Source: Ideonella sp. MAG2
Lineage (GTDB): Bacteria > Pseudomonadota > Gammaproteobacteria > Burkholderiales > Burkholderiaceae_C
NCBI GenBank assembly: GCA_004359425.1
Contig: PTEU01000001.1
Span: 553,185 to 617,184, forward strand
Direction: 5' to 3'
Length of the DNA stretch: 64,000 nt
The first letter of the stretch is position 1. Every line of letters starts with the position of its first letter. The notes beneath the pieces were generated by a model, which did no database searches, was not told where the DNA came from, and was given only the letters and a program-made list of their open reading frames with translations. Shown piece by piece: positions 1 through 8,320 of this stretch. Both the position numbers and the translations under genes were made by a program.

Positions 1-449
1 GTCAGGCGGCTCCATACAAACACCATGGCCGTGCAGGGCGCGGCTGCCAGCAAAATCAGCCCGGCGATATAACTGTCGACCTGGTCGGCGGGCAGGTAAG
101 GCGCAAACACATGCCGCACAAACAACCAGCCCAGCAGTGCCATGGAAAAGGGCTTGACCGCCCAGTTGATGAACAGCGTCACGCCAATGCCGCGCCAATG
201 CGCTTTGACCTGATGCAGGGCACCAAAGTCCACCTTCAGCAGCATGGGGATGATCATCACCCAGATCAACAAGCCCACCGGCAGGTTCACCTGCGCCACC
301 TCCATGCGGCCAATGGCCTGGATGGGGCCGGGCAGGACTTGGCCCAGTGCAATGCCCCCAGCAATGCACAAAAATACCCACAATGTGAGGTAGCGCTCAA
401 ACAGGTTCATGGGCGCGGGGGAGGGTGCCGCGCAGTCAGCTTGGTACAT
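1..449 (-). CDS. acr3: ACR3-family arsenite efflux permease (N-terminal part, runs off the window)
   Basis: Inner-membrane carrier that exports arsenite, the product of the neighbouring arsenate reductase. About 149 N-terminal residues are visible. They are very hydrophobic (FERYLTLWVFLCIAGGIALG, then several further membrane segments), and near the window edge they show the conserved transport cysteine in AAPCTAMVFVWS, typical of ACR3 rather than ArsB. I chose the ATG at 447-449 because GAAGG lies about 8 bases upstream. An internal ATG at 408-410 has no ribosome binding site and would also give a plausible ACR3 start. It is the last visible gene of arsR-arsI-arsC-acr3, 10 bases after the arsC stop. 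The C-terminal half lies outside the window. Confidence 0.9.
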   Translation of the reverse strand, partial: MYQADCAAPSPAPMNLFERYLTLWVFLCIAGGIALGQVLPGPIQAIGRMEVAQVNLPVGLLIWVMIIPMLLKVDFGALHQVKAHWRGIGVTLFINWAVKPFSMALLGWLFVRHVFAPYLPADQVDSYIAGLILLAAAPCTAMVFVWSRL

Positions 450-459
450 GTCGGCGCCT

Positions 460-966
460 TCAGCTTTGGCCAATGGCCGTCAGAGCGGCCTGAATTTCAT
501 CGCGTTGCATCTGCCCCAGTGGCAAGGCCAATAGCTGCAATAGGCGGTAGCCAATGGCTTGGCGGGTCAACTCAAAGGCCCGGCGTTTGCCTTCGTCGCC
601 ACCCTCGGCGTTCGACGGGTCAGGGTAGCCCCAGTGCACCTTGACGGGTTGCTGGCCCACACCGCCGAAGAACACGGGGCAGGTTTCGGCCGCCGCGCTG
701 TCACATACGGTGATGACCACCGACAGAGGCGGTGCATCAGGCCCGGTGAATTCGTCCCAACTCTTGGAGCGATAAGCCTGGGTGTCAATGCCCGCAGCAC
801 TCAAGGCCTCCAGTGCAAAAGGGTTGAGCCGTCCGCTGGGCGCACTGCCTGCGCTGTGCGCCTTCACGTCCAGCCCGCGCTGTTGTGCCAGGTGGTTCAA
901 CATGCCCTCCGCCAACACGCTGCGGGCGGAGTTGTGGGTACACAAGATCAAGACATGAAGTGTCAT
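460..966 (-). CDS. arsC: Arsenate reductase, LMW-phosphatase (thioredoxin-coupled) type
   Basis: Reduces arsenate to arsenite in the cytoplasm for export by the adjacent ACR3 pump. The 168-residue protein opens with the low-molecular-weight phosphatase P-loop CX5R (C9-THNSA-R15). Further cysteines sit at about 88 (VCDS) and 96 (TCPVFF), and a YPDP motif at about 115 carries the catalytic aspartate. This triple-cysteine layout is that of the thioredoxin-linked ArsC family, not the glutaredoxin/ArsC of E. coli R773. The start is 3 bases after the arsI stop, so the two are probably translated from one message. I see nothing damaged in it. Confidence 0.93.
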   Translation of the reverse strand: MTLHVLILCTHNSARSVLAEGMLNHLAQQRGLDVKAHSAGSAPSGRLNPFALEALSAAGIDTQAYRSKSWDEFTGPDAPPLSVVITVCDSAAAETCPVFFGGVGQQPVKVHWGYPDPSNAEGGDEGKRRAFELTRQAIGYRLLQLLALPLGQMQRDEIQAALTAIGQS

Positions 967-969
967 GGT

Positions 970-1515
970 TCAGCAGCAGCCTTGGCTGGTGACGGCGATG
1001 CCCAGTGGCTTGCCACGCGGGCTGCAACTGGCCTGCGTCGTTGCCCCATTGGCGGGGGCCGGGCCGCAGCAAGGGCTTTCTGCGGCAGGGGAGGCAGCCG
1101 CCGTCGCCGGGGTGCAGCACTGGCCTTCTGAATCCGCCGCTTCTTGAAACAAGGGGATGCTGCCTAGGGTATGAAAGTGCTCCCAAGCCACGCCCTGCGG
1201 GTCTGTGACCCAATACTTCTCGCTGCGGGCATAGCAGCAGGTGGTAGTGCCGGTGTCGACCAAGGCCAGCTCAGCCGCCTGGGCACGTGCCTTCAAGCCA
1301 CCCAGTTCCTCGGCGTTGTCGGTTTGTATGCCCAGGTGGTCAATGCCCGTGCCCTGCCCTCGGGTGGAGATCGCAAAGTTGACGGGCGGATCTTCCAGCA
1401 TCCATTTGGCGTAGTCGCTTTCCTGGCGCGCGGGCTCGGTGGCAAACAGCTTGCTGTAGAAGCCGATGCTTTGAGCCAGGTCGGCCACATGCAGGTGAAC
1501 GTGGAAACGCTTCAT
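970..1515 (-). CDS. arsI: ArsI/CadI-family VOC metalloprotein (organoarsenical C-As lyase candidate)
   Basis: The first 120 residues form a vicinal-oxygen-chelate fold. It carries the ArsI metal ligands in place (H near 7, H60 in GIDHLG, E112 in WEHFHT) and the vicinal cysteine pair C93-C94 in the TTCCYARSEKYW loop that binds trivalent arsenicals. In characterised ArsI proteins this combination cleaves the carbon-arsenic bond of trivalent methyl- and aromatic arsenicals. The C-terminal tail (residues 130-181) is low-complexity and cysteine-rich, ending in CC, as in other ArsI/CadI proteins. Its start lies 1 base from the arsR stop and its stop 3 bases before arsC. Activity on organoarsenicals is inferred; some family members are only annotated as cadmium-inducible (CadI). 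Confidence 0.88.
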   Translation of the reverse strand: MKRFHVHLHVADLAQSIGFYSKLFATEPARQESDYAKWMLEDPPVNFAISTRGQGTGIDHLGIQTDNAEELGGLKARAQAAELALVDTGTTTCCYARSEKYWVTDPQGVAWEHFHTLGSIPLFQEAADSEGQCCTPATAAASPAAESPCCGPAPANGATTQASCSPRGKPLGIAVTSQGCC

Positions 1516-1516
1516 G

Positions 1517-1858
1517 TCAATGCTCCTTGGTGGGTGGACAGCACAGGGCGGCAGCCGCGCCAGGCTGGCATGACGCCCCCTGGCAGCAGTTGTCGGTCAG
1601 ATAGGTCAACAGGCTTTGCATGCGCTCAAAGCCTGCGCGGTAAATCAGGTTGCGGCCCGCGCGCTCAGGCGTCACCAAGCCGGCTTGGGTAAGCTCTTTG
1701 AGGTGGAAGGACAAGGTCGAGGCCGGCAGCCCCAAGGTCTCACCCAAGGCCCCTGGCGTCAGGCCCTCTGGCCCCGCCACCACCAAAGCCCTGAACACCT
1801 GCAGCCGGGCCGATTGGGCCAACGCAGCGAGGGCGCGAATCACGTCTTGCTCTTCCAT
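1517..1858 (-). CDS. arsR: ArsR-family metalloregulatory repressor
   Basis: A 113-residue winged-helix repressor. The recognition region is LGLPASTLSFHLKELTQAGL, followed by the wing GRNLIYRAGFERM. Cysteines are clustered at the C-terminus (DNCCQGASC, then CC near 107), so As(III) sensing probably uses C-terminal thiols rather than the classic ELCVCDL helix motif, which is absent. It is the first gene of the ars operon and probably autoregulates through the inverted repeat just upstream of its start. Confidence 0.92.
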   Translation of the reverse strand: MEEQDVIRALAALAQSARLQVFRALVVAGPEGLTPGALGETLGLPASTLSFHLKELTQAGLVTPERAGRNLIYRAGFERMQSLLTYLTDNCCQGASCQPGAAAALCCPPTKEH

Positions 1859-1860
1859 AA

Positions 1861-1876
1861 TTCCAGTTTAATGGAA
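1861..1876. promoter_or_regulatory. Candidate ArsR operator (TTCCA-N6-TGGAA)
   Basis: A perfect 5-base inverted repeat with a 6-base spacer begins 2 bases upstream of the arsR start codon and contains the probable ribosome binding GGAA. Binding here would block both transcription and translation initiation. The operator role is inferred from position and symmetry. Confidence 0.4.
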
Positions 1877-1958
1877 ATATTGGGGCGCCCGCAAGCTGTT
1901 TTTGCGAGTTCGGTGCGAGCGCGCCGAACTTTATTGATACGGCCCGTTGATGTATGAA

Positions 1959-2008
1959 CCGTTCGCCCTGAGCATGTCGAAGGGCTTCGACATGCTCAGC
2001 CCGAACGG
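1959..2008. repeat. Dispersed palindromic repeat, head-to-head copy (CCGTTCG...CGAACGG)
   Basis: Two inverted copies of a sequence reading CCGTTCG(c/g)CCTGAGC-N-TGTCGAAG form a long hairpin with arms of about 24 bases. Single or tandem copies recur at 28991-29020 and 35020-35067. This copy lies just beyond the stop of the minus-strand ProQ-like gene and could terminate its transcript. I associate this repeat with Comamonadaceae genomes. Confidence 0.75.
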
Positions 2009-2031
2009 AATGCAGACTTCATCGGCCGGAT

Positions 2032-2775
2032 CTATAGCTGTTCAGTCTTCCTTGTGGTCGTCGCTGGCAGCGGCGGATGCAGGGGCGGCTGCGGCTTGGG
2101 GGGCAGGGCGCGCCGGGCGGTCATCCCCGCGACGGGGGCTGTGACGGCAGCCATCTCCACGGCTTCTGCGCGGGCCTGGGCCAGGGTCGCTTCCAGCGTT
2201 TCGGGCGTCAGGCCTTTGAGGGCGCAGAAGTTGGCCAGCGTCAGCGTGGTGCGCTCAAAGTCGCGCAGCAAGCGCTGGCGCTGCTGGCGCTGCTCTTCTT
2301 CGGCCGCGCGGCGTTCTTGGGTAATGCTGCGGCGGCGGGCCAGCTCTTGCTCGGCGGCGTCACGGTGTTCTTGGGCCAGCTCACCGGCGGGTTGGCCGTC
2401 CAGGTCAAAGCGCTGGCGCGCACGGGTTAGGGCAATCAGGTAAGACGTGCTGCCCGTGAAGCGGCGGAAGAAGGCCGACAGCACACTCTTGCTGAACACG
2501 CCAGGGGCGCGCTCTTGGATGTCGGCTTGGATCTTCAGCTTCAAGGGCTTGGGCGAACCGCCAAACAGGGCCGGGAAGCGTTGCTTCAAGGCCTGGGCAC
2601 ACTCTGCGGCGGTCATGCCATGGGCCGATGGTGCCCCCGCAGACGGTGGCGTCTCAGTGCTTGCAGTTGCGGCAGGCGCGGCGTCGGGGCTGGTGTGGGC
2701 TGCGGGTGCAGCGTCATCGTCAGTGTGTGCCGCCGCAGGGGTGTCAGGCAGATCAGGCGTGGAAGCGTCAGACAT
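2032..2775 (-). CDS. ProQ/FinO-domain RNA-binding protein
   Basis: A ProQ/FinO RNA-chaperone domain covers about residues 45-120, with the signature stretch ECAQALKQRFPALFGG, the LKLKIQADI segment and the arginine-rich SAFFRRFTGSTSYL helix. Such domains bind structured small RNAs and mRNA 3' ends. The N-terminus is an acidic/Ala/Pro-rich linker. The C-terminal half holds a Glu/Arg/Gln-rich predicted coiled coil followed by a basic Pro-rich tail. I chose the start at 2775 (MSDASTPDLPD) over an in-frame ATG 42 bases upstream, because the extra residues look non-conserved; no strong ribosome binding site separates the two. rdgC lies upstream on the same strand, about 80 bases away. Confidence 0.85.
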   Translation of the reverse strand: MSDASTPDLPDTPAAAHTDDDAAPAAHTSPDAAPAATASTETPPSAGAPSAHGMTAAECAQALKQRFPALFGGSPKPLKLKIQADIQERAPGVFSKSVLSAFFRRFTGSTSYLIALTRARQRFDLDGQPAGELAQEHRDAAEQELARRRSITQERRAAEEEQRQQRQRLLRDFERTTLTLANFCALKGLTPETLEATLAQARAEAVEMAAVTAPVAGMTARRALPPKPQPPLHPPLPATTTRKTEQL

Positions 2776-2859
2776 GGTCGCAAAGAGTGGCCAAGCCGAG
2801 CTTGGGCGCGATAGCAAAACCGCAATTGTGCCTGTTGCGCTGCACGCGCGGCCAGGGGT

Positions 2860-3882
2860 TCACCATGGCGGCGAGGTGTCGTCCGCTGCGGCAAGGGGCA
2901 AGGGGCCGGTGGTGCGCGCAGGCCCAGCGGCGGCTGGGGCCGTTGGTGCCGCCGCAGGTGGCTTGGGCAACACGCCGGGCACAGCGCCCAAGGGCTGTTC
3001 GCCACCCAGGGCGTCCAGCAGGTCCGGCAGCAGTTGAATCAACTCGCCGGTGGCGATGGCGGCGTCTGCGTCAAAGCCGTCTTCGGCCTTGGTGGCCCCC
3101 GCACCTTCGAACACGCCGTCTTCAAACTGGATTTTTTTGACCTGCAACTGCTCGGTCAGTACAAAGCTGACGCGGCTGTTCCAGGTCAGTGCCAAGCGGG
3201 TGGGGCGCTTGCCCAGGCGGATGTGCTGGCGCACCTCTTCGCCATCCAGCGCATGGCGGGCATAGCGCACGGCCGACTTCATTTCGTCCACGGCCTTCAG
3301 CTCGCAGTCTCGGTCAACCGTGAAGATGGGCGGAGCCTCGCCGCTCTCCAGCCAACCGGCCATGGCCGACGCGGGCGACAGCGCCGTCTGCAAAGCCTGC
3401 ACGCCAAAGCCTTCCAGGGTTTTGACGAGCATGGTGATGGCCACCTCGGCGCGGCTGGCGCTGCCAGCGTCCACACAAACGAACTTTTGCTTGGGCGCGA
3501 TCCATACCCCCACCCCGGCCATTTTGGTAAAGGCTTGGGGCAGCAGCTCCTGCGTGGCCTGCTCGCGCAGCTCTTTGCTCTCGCGCTTGCCGGGCTTGCG
3601 GCCTGTGCTGGCTTCCACGGCCTGAGCCATTTCATCTGCCCGGCGCTTGACCACCGAGCCGGGCAGCATTTTTTGCTCGACCTGCAAGCGCATCAGCCAA
3701 TGGCCGCCCACCACCTCAATCAACGGCGCTTCGGCCTCTCCCCGAGGCGGCACCCACCCCAGCGACTGCGGCTGCGACTTGCCGCAAGGTGCAAAGCGTT
3801 GCTTGAAGGCCGCCTCTTGGGCGGCCGACAAGGTGGGGTCCCACTCGGGGATCAGGCGGTAGACGATGAGGTTCTTGAACAC
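2860..3882 (-). CDS. rdgC: Recombination-associated protein RdgC
   Basis: RdgC forms a ring-shaped dimer on duplex DNA and limits RecA loading. The N-terminus after the chosen start is the family's FKNLIVYRL, and the body carries typical blocks: LGWVPPRG, VGGHWLMRLQVEQKMLPGSV, ELREQATQELLPQAF, WIAPKQKFVCVDAGS. A GTG at 3880-3882 is preferred because AGGGAA lies about 10 bases upstream and known homologues start at this phenylalanine. A longer ATG start at 3924 would add 14 non-conserved residues. The product is 340 residues with an Ala/Pro-rich C-terminal extension beyond the usual RdgC end. Confidence 0.93.
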   Translation of the reverse strand: MFKNLIVYRLIPEWDPTLSAAQEAAFKQRFAPCGKSQPQSLGWVPPRGEAEAPLIEVVGGHWLMRLQVEQKMLPGSVVKRRADEMAQAVEASTGRKPGKRESKELREQATQELLPQAFTKMAGVGVWIAPKQKFVCVDAGSASRAEVAITMLVKTLEGFGVQALQTALSPASAMAGWLESGEAPPIFTVDRDCELKAVDEMKSAVRYARHALDGEEVRQHIRLGKRPTRLALTWNSRVSFVLTEQLQVKKIQFEDGVFEGAGATKAEDGFDADAAIATGELIQLLPDLLDALGGEQPLGAVPGVLPKPPAAAPTAPAAAGPARTTGPLPLAAADDTSPPW

Positions 3883-3960
3883 AGTGCAATGTTTCCCTGA
3901 AGCAATGCCTCTCAAAAGAGGCAAGGGGCGCGATTGTGACTCAGCCCCAGAGACAGGTTC

Positions 3961-4839
3961 TTAGAGGCTCAGGCACACCACACCCAGCGCCATGGCCGCC
4001 GCACCGGCCAAGCGTGCGCCGCGGTCCTGCTCGCCCAAGAGGCGGCCGCCCAGCAGGGCGGCGAAGAGCATGGAGACCTCGCGCGCCGGGGCCACGTGGG
4101 AGAGTGGGGCTTGTTGTGCTGCGTACAAAACAAGCACATAGGCCAAGGGGCTGAGTGCAGCCATCACCAAGCCATATCGCCATTGCGTCCGCCAAGCATC
4201 GGCTAAGCGCGCACGGTCTTGCCAGACCTTGGGCAGCATGAAAGGGATGCGCAGCAGGTTGCCAAAGTAGTCGATCAAGATCGGCGACATCAGCGCCACT
4301 TTCACCGCATAGCCGTCGATCACGGTGTAGCCTGCAATCAGCAGGCCAGTCAGCCCGCCCCAGACCACCCCGGCTATCACGCGTTGGCGCTGGGTCGGGT
4401 CATGCGCTTTGCTCAATAACTGGCTGCCGCCCGCGATCAGCCAAATGCCCGCAGAAATGCACAACACTCCGGCCAGCGTGCTCCAGCGCAAAGGCTCGGC
4501 CAGCAGCACTACCGCGCCCACGGTGGTCAACAAAGGGCCGGTGCCACGTGCCACCGGATAGACCACGGTCAGGTCTGAGGCCCGATAGCCTGCCAGCAGC
4601 ACGTTGAAGTACAGCAAGTGAGTGATGCCGCTGGCCAGCACCAGGCCCCACTCCCACCAACCCCAAGCGGGCAGCGCCCCCCAAGCGGCCCACACCCCGA
4701 CGGGTGCCCACAGCAGCACGATCAACACCGCTGACATGAACACAAAGTGGTGGTCGCCCCCCGCCTTCTTGGCGGCCAGGTTCCAGGTGGCATGCAGGAG
4801 TGCGGCCACCAACACCAGGGCCAAGGCAGTCAAAGGCAT
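3961..4839 (-). CDS. EamA/DMT-family inner-membrane transporter
   Basis: About 292 residues with roughly ten hydrophobic segments in two EamA repeats. The first begins ALALVLVAALLHATWNLAAK with the conserved HAxWN block; the second ends LLGEQDRGARLAGAAAMALG. DMT exporters move small metabolites or amino acids, and the substrate here is not readable from sequence. I chose the start at 4837-4839 rather than an upstream ATG that would overlap the divergent asparaginase gene. The two starts are only 35 bases apart, so their promoters must overlap. Confidence 0.85.
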   Translation of the reverse strand: MPLTALALVLVAALLHATWNLAAKKAGGDHHFVFMSAVLIVLLWAPVGVWAAWGALPAWGWWEWGLVLASGITHLLYFNVLLAGYRASDLTVVYPVARGTGPLLTTVGAVVLLAEPLRWSTLAGVLCISAGIWLIAGGSQLLSKAHDPTQRQRVIAGVVWGGLTGLLIAGYTVIDGYAVKVALMSPILIDYFGNLLRIPFMLPKVWQDRARLADAWRTQWRYGLVMAALSPLAYVLVLYAAQQAPLSHVAPAREVSMLFAALLGGRLLGEQDRGARLAGAAAMALGVVCLSL

Positions 4840-4874
4840 GTGGGCATTGTGCAATGGCGCAATAATCCGCGCCC

Positions 4875-5927
4875 ATGACAAATCCTGTACTGGTCGAGGT
4901 GCTGCGCGGCGGGCACGTGGAGTCCTTTCATCGCGGTGCCTGGGCGGTGGTCGATGCCGACGGTGCGCTGCTCAGTCACGGTGGCGACATTGATCGGCCC
5001 ATCTTTCCGCGCTCTGCCGTCAAGGTTTTGCAGGCCTTGCCCTTGGTGGCCTCAGGCGCGGCCGATCACTTTGGTTTGGATGACGCCGCGCTGGCTCTGG
5101 CCTGTGCTTCGCATGGGGGCGAGCCCGAGCATGTGGCGGTGGCAGGCCGGGTATTGGCGCAATTGGGCCTGGATGAACATGCCCTGGAGTGCGGTGCCCA
5201 CTGGCCCGGCTTTGAGCCGGCCAAGCTGGCGCTGGCGCGCACGGGCGACGAGCCGCACGCGCTGCATAACAACTGCTCCGGCAAACACGCGGGCTTTGCC
5301 TGCCTGGGCTGTTGGTTGGCCAAGGGCCAAGGGCAAGAAGCGAGGGGCTTTTTGAGTGGCTATGTGCAGCCCGAACACCCCGTGATGCAGGCCGTCAGCC
5401 ATGCTTTGGAGACCGCGACGGGCTTTGCCCTGCGCGACGCCCCCATGGGCGTGGATGGCTGCTCCATTCCTACCTTTGGTATTCCCTTGCGGCATTTGGC
5501 CCTGGGCTTTGCCCGCGTGGCCACGGGCCAGGGCTTGGGTGCCGAGCACGCGCGGGCTGCGCTGCGCCTGCGCCAAGCCGTGGCGCGCCAGCCCTTTATG
5601 GTGGCGGGCACGGGCCGCTTTGACACCCAGGTGATGCAGCACTTTGGCGAGCGGGTGTTTTGCAAGGTGGGGGCAGAGGGTGTCTACTGCGCGGCCTTTC
5701 CCGAGCACGGCTTGGGGGTGGCGCTCAAAGTGGACGACGGCAACAACGCCCGTGCGGCCGAGGTGGCCATGGCGGCCCTGATCGCCGCCTGGGTGCAAAA
5801 AGACGATGACGATGCGGCAGTCTTGACGCCCCTGAGCCACCCGCGCCTGAGCAACTGGCGCGGGGTGGGCGTGGGGGCGTTACAGCCCAGTGCTCACTTT
5901 TTGGCGGCTGCCTCCAAGTCGAAGTGA
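4875..5927 (+). CDS. Type II/III (Rhizobium etli-like) L-asparaginase
   Basis: A 350-residue protein of the Asparaginase_II family (Pfam PF06089), unrelated to E. coli AnsA/AnsB. Visible family blocks are the IFPRSAVKVLQALPLV segment with the SxxK pair near residues 48-51, ACASHGGEPEHV near 78, and NNCSGKHAGFACLG near 133. It hydrolyses asparagine to aspartate and ammonia, probably in the cytoplasm since no signal peptide is seen. The 3' end overlaps the convergent lipoprotein gene by 34 bases. Family assignment is firm; the physiological role is assumed. Confidence 0.9.
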   Translation: MTNPVLVEVLRGGHVESFHRGAWAVVDADGALLSHGGDIDRPIFPRSAVKVLQALPLVASGAADHFGLDDAALALACASHGGEPEHVAVAGRVLAQLGLDEHALECGAHWPGFEPAKLALARTGDEPHALHNNCSGKHAGFACLGCWLAKGQGQEARGFLSGYVQPEHPVMQAVSHALETATGFALRDAPMGVDGCSIPTFGIPLRHLALGFARVATGQGLGAEHARAALRLRQAVARQPFMVAGTGRFDTQVMQHFGERVFCKVGAEGVYCAAFPEHGLGVALKVDDGNNARAAEVAMAALIAAWVQKDDDDAAVLTPLSHPRLSNWRGVGVGALQPSAHFLAAASKSK

Positions 5928-6205
5928 ATGGCTTTGGGGATCACATTGTTGTGGTCCAGCGGCGTGCGCTCATAGAAGCTTAAGACCTTGCTCGCGTGCC
6001 CCGCTCGCGTGGCCTTGAATTCATAGACGCTGAACCAGCCAAACTGGTCTTGCACCTCGTATTGAAAAGGCGTGACACCGATGACTTTGTTCAGGTAAGT
6101 CACCTCGGCTCCAGGTGGGTTGGAGCTGAACTGCGTGGTGGTGGTGCAGGCGGCCAGCGCGGTGGCGGCCAGGCTGATGAAAAAAGGGCGCGAAAGCCTA
6201 GACAT
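5894..6205 (-). CDS. Small lipoprotein with PEGA-like domain
   Basis: A 103-residue secreted protein. The N-terminal signal sequence ends in the lipobox LAAC (residues 16-19), so it should be lipidated on a cysteine at about 19. The mature part starts TTTTQFSSNPPGAEVTYLNK, resembling a PEGA-like beta fold (SxPPGAxVxxNxxxxGxTPF). The start has AGGAGC a few bases upstream. It is convergent with the asparaginase and overlaps it at the 3' end. Function unknown. Confidence 0.8.
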   Translation of the reverse strand: MSRLSRPFFISLAATALAACTTTTQFSSNPPGAEVTYLNKVIGVTPFQYEVQDQFGWFSVYEFKATRAGHASKVLSFYERTPLDHNNVIPKAIHFDLEAAAKK

Positions 6206-6488
6206 GGCATGCTCCTACAGAGTTGATAAGCCCACGGACGGGGCGAACTTGGCATGTCAGGCCAGCCCAGTGGGCTGGCTCACATGATGTAGTTACAGTT
6301 TGCAACGTTTAGACGGCTCTGTGTACTTTCGCGGTTAGCTTTAAAACCCCTGGGGCTATGGATTTAATGGCTTCGTGAAGTGTTGGGTGCGTGTGATGCC
6401 AAAAAGCCAAACGCAGTGGCACTAATTCAAATTTGTAGAGGCGCAGTGGCGTGGCTTGGACGCCGCCGAGAGCGGCTAGCATCGCAGC

Positions 6489-7205
6489 ATGAACGCTCCA
6501 ACACGCGGCCAAGCACCTTATGCCCGGGTCAAACAGTTTCTCAAGGACGGCCTTGCCCAAGGGCAGTGGCCCTCTGGGGCGTTGATGCCTTCGGAGTCCG
6601 AGTTGGTGGCGCAGTTTGGTGTCAGCCGGATGACGGTGAACCGTGCGCTGAAGGAGCTGCAAGCCGAAGGTTTGGTGAACCGCGTGCAGGGGCTGGGCAG
6701 CTTTGCGGCCCCGCTGCACAAGGTCTCCTCCATGCTGCGCTTGCGCGATGTACACGACGAGATCGCGGAGCGCGGCCATGTGCACCAGGCACTGGTTCAG
6801 TTGCAAACCAGCGAGTCAGCCCCCGGGGCCTTGGCCGCCCAGCTCGGCTTGAGCCCGGGAGCCGAGGTGTTCCACACCTGCATCGTGCACCTGGAGAACG
6901 GCAGGCCCCTACAGGTCGAAGACCGCTATGTCAACCCGGCCGAGGCTCCGGCCTACTTGGCACAAGATTTCTCCCAAACCACCCCGACCCACTATCTGTT
7001 CGAGGCGACGGCCCTGTGGCGGGCTCAATACACCATTGAGTCTGGCCTGCCGACCGCCCAGGAGGCCCGATGGCTGGGCATTGCCGAGAGTGATCCTTGC
7101 TTGGTGGTGGTTCGCCGCACCATGAGCCGCCATGGGGTGATTACCCTGGCGCGCCTGGTTCACCCCGGCAGCCGCTATGTGCTGGAAGGGCACTTTGAGC
7201 CCTGA
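6489..7205 (+). CDS. GntR/HutC-subfamily transcriptional regulator
   Basis: A 238-residue regulator. The N-terminal GntR winged helix (residues 8-75) contains MPSESELVAQFGVSRMTVNRAL and the GLGSFAA wing; a UTRA ligand-binding domain follows (residues 95-235). The sequence resembles histidine-utilisation repressor HutC, but no hut enzyme lies nearby. The next genes encode a TctC binding protein and an amidase, so the ligand may be an amide or its product. A candidate operator, TGCACTAGTACA, lies in the downstream gap ahead of tctC. Confidence 0.87.
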   Translation: MNAPTRGQAPYARVKQFLKDGLAQGQWPSGALMPSESELVAQFGVSRMTVNRALKELQAEGLVNRVQGLGSFAAPLHKVSSMLRLRDVHDEIAERGHVHQALVQLQTSESAPGALAAQLGLSPGAEVFHTCIVHLENGRPLQVEDRYVNPAEAPAYLAQDFSQTTPTHYLFEATALWRAQYTIESGLPTAQEARWLGIAESDPCLVVVRRTMSRHGVITLARLVHPGSRYVLEGHFEP

Positions 7206-7252
7206 GGCGCGCGCCACCCCTCCGGGAAAACGACAGCCCGTTTTTGCTGATT

Positions 7253-7264
7253 TGCACTAGTACA
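7253..7264. promoter_or_regulatory. Candidate GntR-type operator (TGCACTAGTACA)
   Basis: A near-perfect 12-base palindrome in the 120-base gap between the HutC-type regulator and tctC. Its size and position suit a GntR dimer site controlling tctC-amidase. No second copy is obvious ahead of the regulator itself, so this is only a suggestion. Confidence 0.3.
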
Positions 7265-7325
7265 GCCCAGGAGGCAGGCCCATCATCAAGCCTTCATCAT
7301 TGCTTGGCTTGTTCGAGGTGTGCTC

Positions 7326-8315
7326 ATGATTCGTCGTCGCGATGTGCTGTCTGGTTTGGGTATGGGCTTGGTGGGGGCGACTGCCTCTGGCCCGGCCTGG
7401 GCGCAGGCCTTTCCCAGCAAACTCTTGACCGTGGTGGTGCCCTACCCGGCGGGTGGGGGCTCAGACTTTGTGGCCCGCACGGCGCAAGGCGAGATGCAGC
7501 GCCTGCTGGGCCAGCAAATCATTGTGGAAAACGTGGGCGGCGTGGGTGGTGCGCTGGGCATTCAGCGCATGCTGCAAGCACCGGCCGATGGCCATGTGAT
7601 GACCCTGGCATCGCCCATGGAGTTGATCCAATCGCCCATGGCCATGTCCGCCGTCAAACACAAACCCGAAGACATGCGGCTGGCGGCCATGATCGTGCGG
7701 GCCGAGATGATCATGCTGGTGCGCAAAGACATGCCCGCCAATACCGTGGACGAGCTGGTGGCCATGGCCCGCAAACCCGGTGCCAAAGAGTTGAGCTATG
7801 GCAGCGTTGGCACCGGCTCCATGTACCACTTGATGGGCGAGGTGTTTGCCAAGCAAACCGGTGTCAAGTGCTTGCATGTGCCCTACAAAGGCGCGGCACC
7901 CATCATCACTGACCTGCTGGGCGGCCAGATCGACATGGTCTTCATCCCGCTGGCTGGGCCGGTGCTGGGCCTGCTCAAGGAGAACAAGGTCAAGGCCTTG
8001 GGCATTGCCTCGCGGCAACCCCACCCGGCATTCCCTCAGATCCCCACACTGGCCTCGTCCCAAGCGCTCGATGGCTTTGAGTACGACCTCTGGGCTGGCA
8101 TGGTGGTGCCCAAGGCCACACCCGATGCCGCCGTGGAAAAAATCAACAAGGCCGTCTACGAGGCGTTGCAAAACGCTGAGGTCCGCAAGGCCTACGAAGG
8201 CACAGGCCAGCATGTGGCCAAGCCCATGTCCGTGGCCGAGCTGGCCAAGCTATACACGGCGGAGATTGCCCGCTACCAGGCCATTGCCAAGGGCCTGAAC
8301 CTGCAACCCCAGTGA
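7326..8315 (+). CDS. Bug/TctC-family periplasmic solute-binding protein
   Basis: A 329-residue extracytoplasmic receptor. It has a twin-arginine-like signal (IRRRDVLSGLGMGLVGATA, cleavage after AWA near 27), then the TctC blocks VVPYPAGGGSDFVAR, NVGGVGGALGIQ and VPYKGAAPIITDLLGGQIDM. Bug receptors bind carboxylates or amides for tripartite tricarboxylate transporters, though many, as here, stand alone. The ATG at 7326 has GAGGTG five bases upstream; a GTG at 7320 would overlap that site. It is followed at once by the amidase, suggesting capture of an amide substrate. Confidence 0.92.
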   Translation: MIRRRDVLSGLGMGLVGATASGPAWAQAFPSKLLTVVVPYPAGGGSDFVARTAQGEMQRLLGQQIIVENVGGVGGALGIQRMLQAPADGHVMTLASPMELIQSPMAMSAVKHKPEDMRLAAMIVRAEMIMLVRKDMPANTVDELVAMARKPGAKELSYGSVGTGSMYHLMGEVFAKQTGVKCLHVPYKGAAPIITDLLGGQIDMVFIPLAGPVLGLLKENKVKALGIASRQPHPAFPQIPTLASSQALDGFEYDLWAGMVVPKATPDAAVEKINKAVYEALQNAEVRKAYEGTGQHVAKPMSVAELAKLYTAEIARYQAIAKGLNLQPQ

Positions 8316-8320
8316 GCCCG

